Shown: positions 59,468 through 64,000 of the stretch, piece after piece
Layout of the letters: every line of letters begins with the position of its first letter
How positions within the stretch are numbered: position 1 is the first letter of the stretch
Source: Bacteroidaceae bacterium
Lineage (GTDB): Bacteria > Bacteroidota > Bacteroidia > Bacteroidales > Bacteroidaceae
DNA length: 64,000 bases
Assembly (NCBI GenBank): GCA_017521285.1
Contig: JAFXDG010000079.1
Span: 1-64,000, forward strand
Direction: 5' to 3'
The notes under the pieces: model-generated
The model's input: the letters and a program-made list of their open reading frames with translations, nothing else
Databases searched by the model: none
Told to the model about the DNA's origin: nothing
Translations under genes and position numbers: made by a program

Positions 59468-61606
59468 TCACTTCTTCAACCACTTGTCGAGCCAACGGAA
59501 GTAGGTGCGTTGCCAGAGGATTCCGTTTTGAGGCTTGAGCACCCAATGGTTTTCGTCGGGATAGATGAGAAGTTGGGCGGGTACTCCGCGGAGGACGGCG
59601 GCATTGAAGGCACTCATACCTTGTGATGCAAGGATGCGGTAATCCTTTTCGCCGTGGATACAGAGGATGGGAGTGTCCCACTTGTCAACAAACTTATGAG
59701 GAGAGTTGGCGAAGGTGCGTTGGGCGATGGCATTGTTCTTATCCCAATAAGCACCACCCATATCCCAGTTGGCAAACCACATCTCTTCGGTTTCAAGGTA
59801 TTGCTGCTCCATATTGAAGATACCGTCGTGGGCAATGAATGCCTTGAAGCGCTTGTCGTGGTGACCTGCCAACCAATAGACGCTGAATCCGCCGAACGAA
59901 GCACCTACGCATCCCAAACGGTCGCTATCCACATAAGGTTCGCGTGCGAAGTCGTCGATGGCGCTCAGGTAGTCTTTCATACATTGGCCACCGTAGTCGC
60001 CACTGATCTGCTCGAGCCACTCCATGCCGAAGCCGGGAAGGCCACGACGGTTGGGAGCTATGATGATGTAGTCGTTGGCGGCCATAATCTGGAAGTTCCA
60101 ACGGAAACTCCAGAACTGGCTGACGGGCGATTGGGGACCGCCTTCGCAAAAGAGTAGGGTGGGGTACTTCTTCGCTGGGTCGAAGTCGGTAGGATAGATT
60201 ACCCACGAGTGGAGAGGCTTGCCGTCGGTAGCCGTTGTCCAACGTGATTCCACCTTACCTAATCGGAGTTGGGAGAAGATGTGGTCATTTTCGTGAGTAA
60301 TAGCTTTGGCTACGAGGGGCTTGTTTGATTCAACACTTGTCATTGAATAAATCTCGTCGGCATGGCTCATTGAGTGGCGCTTTACAATCAGTTCTCCGGG
60401 TTTGCCAAGGGCAACGCTGGTATAGTCGTAGTCACCATCGGTGAGCTTCTTCACCTGACCGTCGAGGTTGGTACTGTAGATCATGCTTGTGCCGTGCCAT
60501 ACACCCGTGAAGTAGAGTGTTTTGGAGTCGCGCTCCCAGCAGAAACCATCTACTCCGCTTTCGAAAGTTTCGGTGACGTAACGCTTCTCTCCACTATTCA
60601 GGTCGAGCACACAGAGGCGGTTTCGGTCACTTTCGTATCCGTCACGCTCCATACTCTGCCAAGCAATGTATTTGCCATCAGGGCTGAACGTAGGATTGGT
60701 GTCGTAACCGGCCATCATGTCGCGACCGTTGCTCTTCTTTCCGTTCTCTTTGCAGAGATTGGTAGTGATGCCTGCCGCTATATTATAAAGGTATATGTCG
60801 GAGTCGGTAGAGATGCTGTAGGCAAGGCCAGTCTTCTTGCGGCAAGTGTAGGCGATGAGTTGCCCGTCGGGGCTCCAAGCGAGTTGCTCCATACCGCCAA
60901 AGGGCTTCATGGGTGATTCGTAAGGTTCGCCTTCGAGAATGTCTTTGGCTTCGCCCACCTTGTTGCCATCGAAAGAGGCTACGTAAGGGTGGGGGACAGT
61001 CTCGACCCATTCGTCCCAATGCTTGTACATGAGGTCATCTACGATGATACCTGTTGATTTCGGCAGGTCGGGATAGAGGTCAACGGTGCGTTGTCCGTAC
61101 TTCACCTGTGCAACAAAGAGCATTTTGTCACCCGTGGGTGATGGGGTGAAGCCCTCAATGTCGCCATCGAAGTCTGAGAGCTGACGACGTTCGGTTCCAT
61201 CGGGATTCATCTCCCAAATCTGACTCTTGCCACTCTCGCTACAGAGGAAGGCAATTTTGGTGTCTCCCTTTATCCACATGGGGTTGCTTTCGCTCTGTGC
61301 GGTGGTGGTGAGCAGGGTGTTTCCGGTTCCGTCAGCATTCATTATGTAAATGACGCGGTGGCTCTTGTTTTGCTCAACGCTGTAGTAAGCTACGGTATAG
61401 ACTATGCGTTGTCCGTCGGCACTCACCTGATAGTCGCCGATGCGTCCCATAGCCCACAGGGCTTCGGGAGTCATGCGTCCGTTTTCAATCTTTATCTCTG
61501 TCTGTTTGCCGATGATGGGTGCATTGGCTTCGTTATTCTCCTGCTTGCCATTGGTGCAGGATGCCAATAATAAGGCGGTTGCCATAAATGCGGTGGTTGT
61601 TTTCAT
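59468..61606 (-). CDS. S9-family (prolyl oligopeptidase/DPP-like) lipoprotein peptidase
   Basis: Serine peptidase of the S9 family exported as a lipoprotein (lipobox LLASC, Cys near 17). The N-terminal beta-propeller (TolB/WD-like blades, for instance SPDGQLIAYTC and FSPDGKYIAWQS) covers about 50-420. The C-terminal hydrolase domain has the nucleophile Ser570 in GASFGGF, and the Asp and His in IHGEKDYRI and YPDENHWVL. 712 residues. Likely di- or oligopeptide release outside the cytoplasm. Confidence 0.93.
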   Translation of the reverse strand: MKTTTAFMATALLLASCTNGKQENNEANAPIIGKQTEIKIENGRMTPEALWAMGRIGDYQVSADGQRIVYTVAYYSVEQNKSHRVIYIMNADGTGNTLLTTTAQSESNPMWIKGDTKIAFLCSESGKSQIWEMNPDGTERRQLSDFDGDIEGFTPSPTGDKMLFVAQVKYGQRTVDLYPDLPKSTGIIVDDLMYKHWDEWVETVPHPYVASFDGNKVGEAKDILEGEPYESPMKPFGGMEQLAWSPDGQLIAYTCRKKTGLAYSISTDSDIYLYNIAAGITTNLCKENGKKSNGRDMMAGYDTNPTFSPDGKYIAWQSMERDGYESDRNRLCVLDLNSGEKRYVTETFESGVDGFCWERDSKTLYFTGVWHGTSMIYSTNLDGQVKKLTDGDYDYTSVALGKPGELIVKRHSMSHADEIYSMTSVESNKPLVAKAITHENDHIFSQLRLGKVESRWTTATDGKPLHSWVIYPTDFDPAKKYPTLLFCEGGPQSPVSQFWSFRWNFQIMAANDYIIIAPNRRGLPGFGMEWLEQISGDYGGQCMKDYLSAIDDFAREPYVDSDRLGCVGASFGGFSVYWLAGHHDKRFKAFIAHDGIFNMEQQYLETEEMWFANWDMGGAYWDKNNAIAQRTFANSPHKFVDKWDTPILCIHGEKDYRILASQGMSAFNAAVLRGVPAQLLIYPDENHWVLKPQNGILWQRTYFRWLDKWLKK

Positions 61607-61630
61607 GTTTTATTGTTTATTTATAAAAAT

Positions 61631-61714
61631 AAGGCGCGGATTACACGGATTAACGCGGATTGATTCTTTATTTCATTGAACTTATTTCCGTGTAATTCGC
61701 GTAATCCGCGCTTA
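61631..61714. repeat. phrase-hairpin element, GCGCGGATTACACGGATT type
   Basis: Arms at 61631-61661 (AAGGCGCGGATTACACGGATT and AACGCGGATT) and 61687-61714 (CCGTGTAATTCGCGTAATCC and GCGC), loop of about 25 bases. It lies between yidC and the S9 peptidase gene on the minus strand. Same phrase family as 14554 and 54612. Confidence 0.7.
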
Positions 61715-61722
61715 TAAATCAG

Positions 61723-63612
61723 TTATCGCTTGTTATTCCGGTTCTGTTGCTGTTGTTGCTGAAGGCGTTGTTGCTCTTCGAGCTGCTTCTGTAGGGCTTC
61801 GAGCTTGGCTGCCATACCGGTCATTTTGCGCGGCTTGTTCTTGTTGGCTTCCATGCGGGCTTCGAGCTTGGCAAGCAGAGCCTTGTCGTCGGTAGTCTTA
61901 CGCAGGACAATCATGATGAGGATACCGATAAGGCCTGACACGAAGTAGTAGTAGTTCAAACCTGCCGAGTAGCTGTTGAAGAAGAAGATGAACATGATGG
62001 GCATCGCGTACATCATAATCTTCATACCAGGCATCTGTTGCTGGGCCATGGTGTCTTTCTGTTGGCGCATCATGTACCAGGTGTTGAGGATGTTGGTGAC
62101 ACTGAAAAGCAAGCAGAAGAGGCTCAAGTGATCGCCGAGCAACCAGATATCAGTTCCCCAATTGATGACATCGTCGTAAGTAGAGAGGTCTTTTGCCCAA
62201 AGGAAACTTTCGCCACGAAGCTCGATAGCGTTAGGCACAAAGTTGAAGAGAGCGATATAAACAGGCATCTGGATAAGCATGGGCAAACATCCACCCATGG
62301 GGCTTACGCCATAGCGGCTATAAAGGGCCATAGTCTCCTGATTCTTCTTCATGGCATCCTCGGGATTGGGGTACTTCTTGTTGATTTCATCCACATAGGG
62401 GCGGAGTACGCGCATCTTTGCTGACGACATGTAGGACTTGTAAGTGGTGGGATAAACCACAATCTTCACGATGATGGTCATCAGGAGGAGTACGATACCC
62501 ATGTTGAGTCCCCATCCGCTGAGCCAATCGAACACGTTGATGGTGAACCAACGGTTAATCCAACGGATGAGTGGCCAACCGAGATAGACGAGGTTTTCCA
62601 ATTCGGGGTCTTTGTCTTCGCCAAGCACAAAGTCATTGGTTGCTTGCAAGGTCTTGAAGTGGTTGGGGCCGAAGTAGAGCTGGAAGTTGGTGCTCTCCTT
62701 ACCCGTGGGGTCGAAGAAAGCTTCAGTTTCCGCATTGTATTTCTTCAGATATCCGCTTCCCTCCTTTTGGGGGACAGACTTGAATGAAGCCTTTTCAAAA
62801 TCCTGTTCGGCGATGACGACACTGGAGAAGAACTGGTTCTTGAAGGCTATCCAGTTGACAATGCCTTCGGCCTCTTCCTTGTCTTCGCCTTGTTCGTTCA
62901 GGTGCTCGGTGTCATCGTTGTCGATGCGGTAGGTGAGCGATGAGAACTGTTGTTCGAAGCTGTATCCCTTTTCCAATTGGCGTGTACGCTGAAACCAGTT
63001 GAAGTTCATCGTCTTTGTGTTGGGAGTGAAGAAATTGTGCATACCTTCGGCATGGATGCTGAGGTTTGCCATATACAGGTCAGTCGGGAGGAAGTAGTTG
63101 AAGTCGATGTATTGTCCCTCGCCCACATTGAGGCGCATGGTGATGGTGCTGTCTGATGCGTTCAAGGGTTGGAAATAGAGGTTCTCGGTCAGGATGTTCT
63201 CATTCTTTCCGCTGAAGGCGAAGTTCATGACCATCTCTTCGTTGCCATCGAACAGGACGACGGGGTTTCTGTCTTGTCCCTTGTAGTCGGCAAGGGTGGC
63301 TTTGTTTACGCGTGCTCCCTTGGTTGAGAGTTGGAGCTCTACGAGATTATTTTTCAGTGTTACGAAAGATTCTTCGCCCTGTGAGGCAGAGAACAGAGCT
63401 GAAGTCGAATCGGGCATGTAGGCCTGTGCTTTCTGTTGAGCTTCGGCCAATCCTGCAGCTTCAAGGGCTGCTTGTTCTTGCATGACTTGTTGGATTGAAT
63501 CCTGATAGCGTTGGATTTGCGCCATCTCTTCTTCGCTGGGACGGTTGAAGATACTGAAGCCTATCAGTACCAATCCGATGAGAGTGAATCCGATTAAGGT
63601 GTTTTTGTCCAT
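61723..63612 (-). CDS. yidC: membrane protein insertase YidC
   Basis: Inserts and folds inner-membrane proteins with or without SecYEG. Starts MDKNTLIGFTLIGLVLIGF (helix 1), followed by a large periplasmic domain (about 60-330) and the conserved membrane core (about 345-580): WGLNMGIVLLLMTIIVKIV, YKSYMSSAKMRVLRPYVDEI, GVSPMGGCLPMLIQMPVYIALF. The C-terminus is Gln-rich (QQRLQQQQQQNRNNKR), basic and may contact the ribosome. 629 residues. Downstream of pyrG as is common in Bacteroidetes, with a 136-base gap of repeats. Confidence 0.97.
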   Translation of the reverse strand: MDKNTLIGFTLIGLVLIGFSIFNRPSEEEMAQIQRYQDSIQQVMQEQAALEAAGLAEAQQKAQAYMPDSTSALFSASQGEESFVTLKNNLVELQLSTKGARVNKATLADYKGQDRNPVVLFDGNEEMVMNFAFSGKNENILTENLYFQPLNASDSTITMRLNVGEGQYIDFNYFLPTDLYMANLSIHAEGMHNFFTPNTKTMNFNWFQRTRQLEKGYSFEQQFSSLTYRIDNDDTEHLNEQGEDKEEAEGIVNWIAFKNQFFSSVVIAEQDFEKASFKSVPQKEGSGYLKKYNAETEAFFDPTGKESTNFQLYFGPNHFKTLQATNDFVLGEDKDPELENLVYLGWPLIRWINRWFTINVFDWLSGWGLNMGIVLLLMTIIVKIVVYPTTYKSYMSSAKMRVLRPYVDEINKKYPNPEDAMKKNQETMALYSRYGVSPMGGCLPMLIQMPVYIALFNFVPNAIELRGESFLWAKDLSTYDDVINWGTDIWLLGDHLSLFCLLFSVTNILNTWYMMRQQKDTMAQQQMPGMKIMMYAMPIMFIFFFNSYSAGLNYYYFVSGLIGILIMIVLRKTTDDKALLAKLEARMEANKNKPRKMTGMAAKLEALQKQLEEQQRLQQQQQQNRNNKR

Positions 63613-63618
63613 TAAGTT

Positions 63619-63742
63619 GAGTTATGAATTATAAATTATGAATTATGAATTTGATTTTTTAGAACACAAAGACACAGAGACACGGAGGAGAGAGTAGAGT
63701 GTACAAAAGGAACTCTATGTCTCCGTGTCTCTGTGTTCTATA
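63619..63742. repeat. phrase elements: AATTATGAAT arm and GACACAGAGACACGG hairpin
   Basis: 63619-63650 iterates AATTATGAAT (as at 1-26). Next to it, TAGAACACAAAGACACAGAG and ACACGGAG (63660-63688) pair with CTCCGTGTCTCTGTGTTCTA (63721-63740) around the loop GTACAAAAGGAACTCTATG, which shares AAAAGGAACT with 14597 and 11462. So two different phrases lie in one intergenic space between pyrG and yidC. Confidence 0.75.
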
Positions 63743-63748
63743 GCTGTT

Positions 63749-64000
63749 TTACTTATTGATAGCAACCTTCACGAATGCCAGGAAGAGAGGGTGTGGCTTG
63801 AGCACTGTGCTTCCGTATTCGGGATGGAATTGTACGCCTACGTACCACTTCAGTGAAGGTATCTCCATGATTTCAGCCAATTCACTTTCGGGGTTCACAC
63901 CCACGCAATTCATGCCGTTCTTCTCGAATTCGGCCTTATAGGCATTGTTGAACTCATAGCGATGGCGATGGCGCTCCTGGATATGCTCTTTGCCGTATGC
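63749..64000 (-). CDS. pyrG: CTP synthase, C-terminal part (cut by the window edge)
   Basis: The last 83 residues of CTP synthase, which aminates UTP to CTP with glutamine. The minus-strand frame from 64000 reads [19 protein letters not shown], then [11 protein letters not shown], and [20 protein letters not shown]. The FHPE motif holds the His and Glu of the class I glutamine amidotransferase triad. It ends VAINK with a TAA stop at 63751-63749. The start and the synthetase domain lie outside the window. Confidence 0.95.
   Translation of the reverse strand, partial: AYGKEHIQERHRHRYEFNNAYKAEFEKNGMNCVGVNPESELAEIMEIPSLKWYVGVQFHPEYGSTVLKPHPLFLAFVKVAINK

Overview
The window is chromosomal DNA from a member of the order Bacteroidales (Bacteroides, Phocaeicola or a close relative). 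Several independent signs agree: promoters of the form TTTG-N19-TAnnTTTG with no E. coli-type -35/-10 pairs; fimbrillin-family lipoproteins; the Bacteroidetes histone-like HU relative; a DUF4296 lipoprotein next to lspA; an S16 protein with a long Ala/Glu/Lys tail; and a sodium/proton-translocating Rnf complex. No rRNA, tRNA or CRISPR array was seen, and no integrase or transposase.

Layout. 1-8.3 kb: grpE, an ABC-F ATPase, a DMT exporter, rpsP, a secreted esterase, an OPT transporter and an acyltransferase. 8.7-15.8 kb: rseC-like gene, rnfBCDGEA and a membrane metallopeptidase-like protein. 15.9-20.4 kb: an AT-rich accessory stretch with an MNT/HEPN toxin-antitoxin pair, a truncated second MNT, a GIY-YIG/Sel1 protein with a small membrane partner, a structured small RNA (6S-like candidate) with its own promoter and terminator, and an orphan ArgR-like double operator. 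20.5-29.2 kb: surE-lpxB diverging from parA-parB-DUF5683-mltD-rel. 29.3-37.7 kb: AraC regulator, thioesterase, an unknown gene, DUF4296-lspA-traR-ileS, and a CbpA-type J protein. 37.8-44.0 kb: a complete tripartite RND efflux operon. 44.2-50.5 kb: an operon for aromatic-acid/2-oxoacid chemistry (omega-amidase, IorA, IorB, aminotransferase, PaaK-type CoA ligase, tandem ACT protein). 50.6-54.6 kb: a fimbrillin locus opening with a 53-residue Gly-rich peptide and ending with an HU-like protein. 54.9-64.0 kb: a GH3 glycosidase, nucleotidyltransferase-galE, an S9 peptidase, yidC and the 3' end of pyrG.

How the genes connect. The Rnf complex couples ferredoxin to NAD and could supply the reduced ferredoxin that IorAB needs to run in the carboxylating direction. 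The PaaK/IorAB/aminotransferase/omega-amidase operon reads naturally as arylacetate to aromatic amino acid, with glutamine transamination made irreversible by the amidase. LspA, ileS, traR and the DUF4296 lipoprotein form one housekeeping operon.

The least explained feature is between the genes. At least fourteen intergenic spaces carry hairpin-like elements whose arms repeat a short phrase that differs by locus (for example GGAGTTCA, GCGCGGATTA, TTGTCAACT), while some loop cores recur between loci. Six further spaces carry degenerate tandem arrays with a 22-24 bp period and a dyad-symmetric core. These two element classes are the best candidates for something not properly described.
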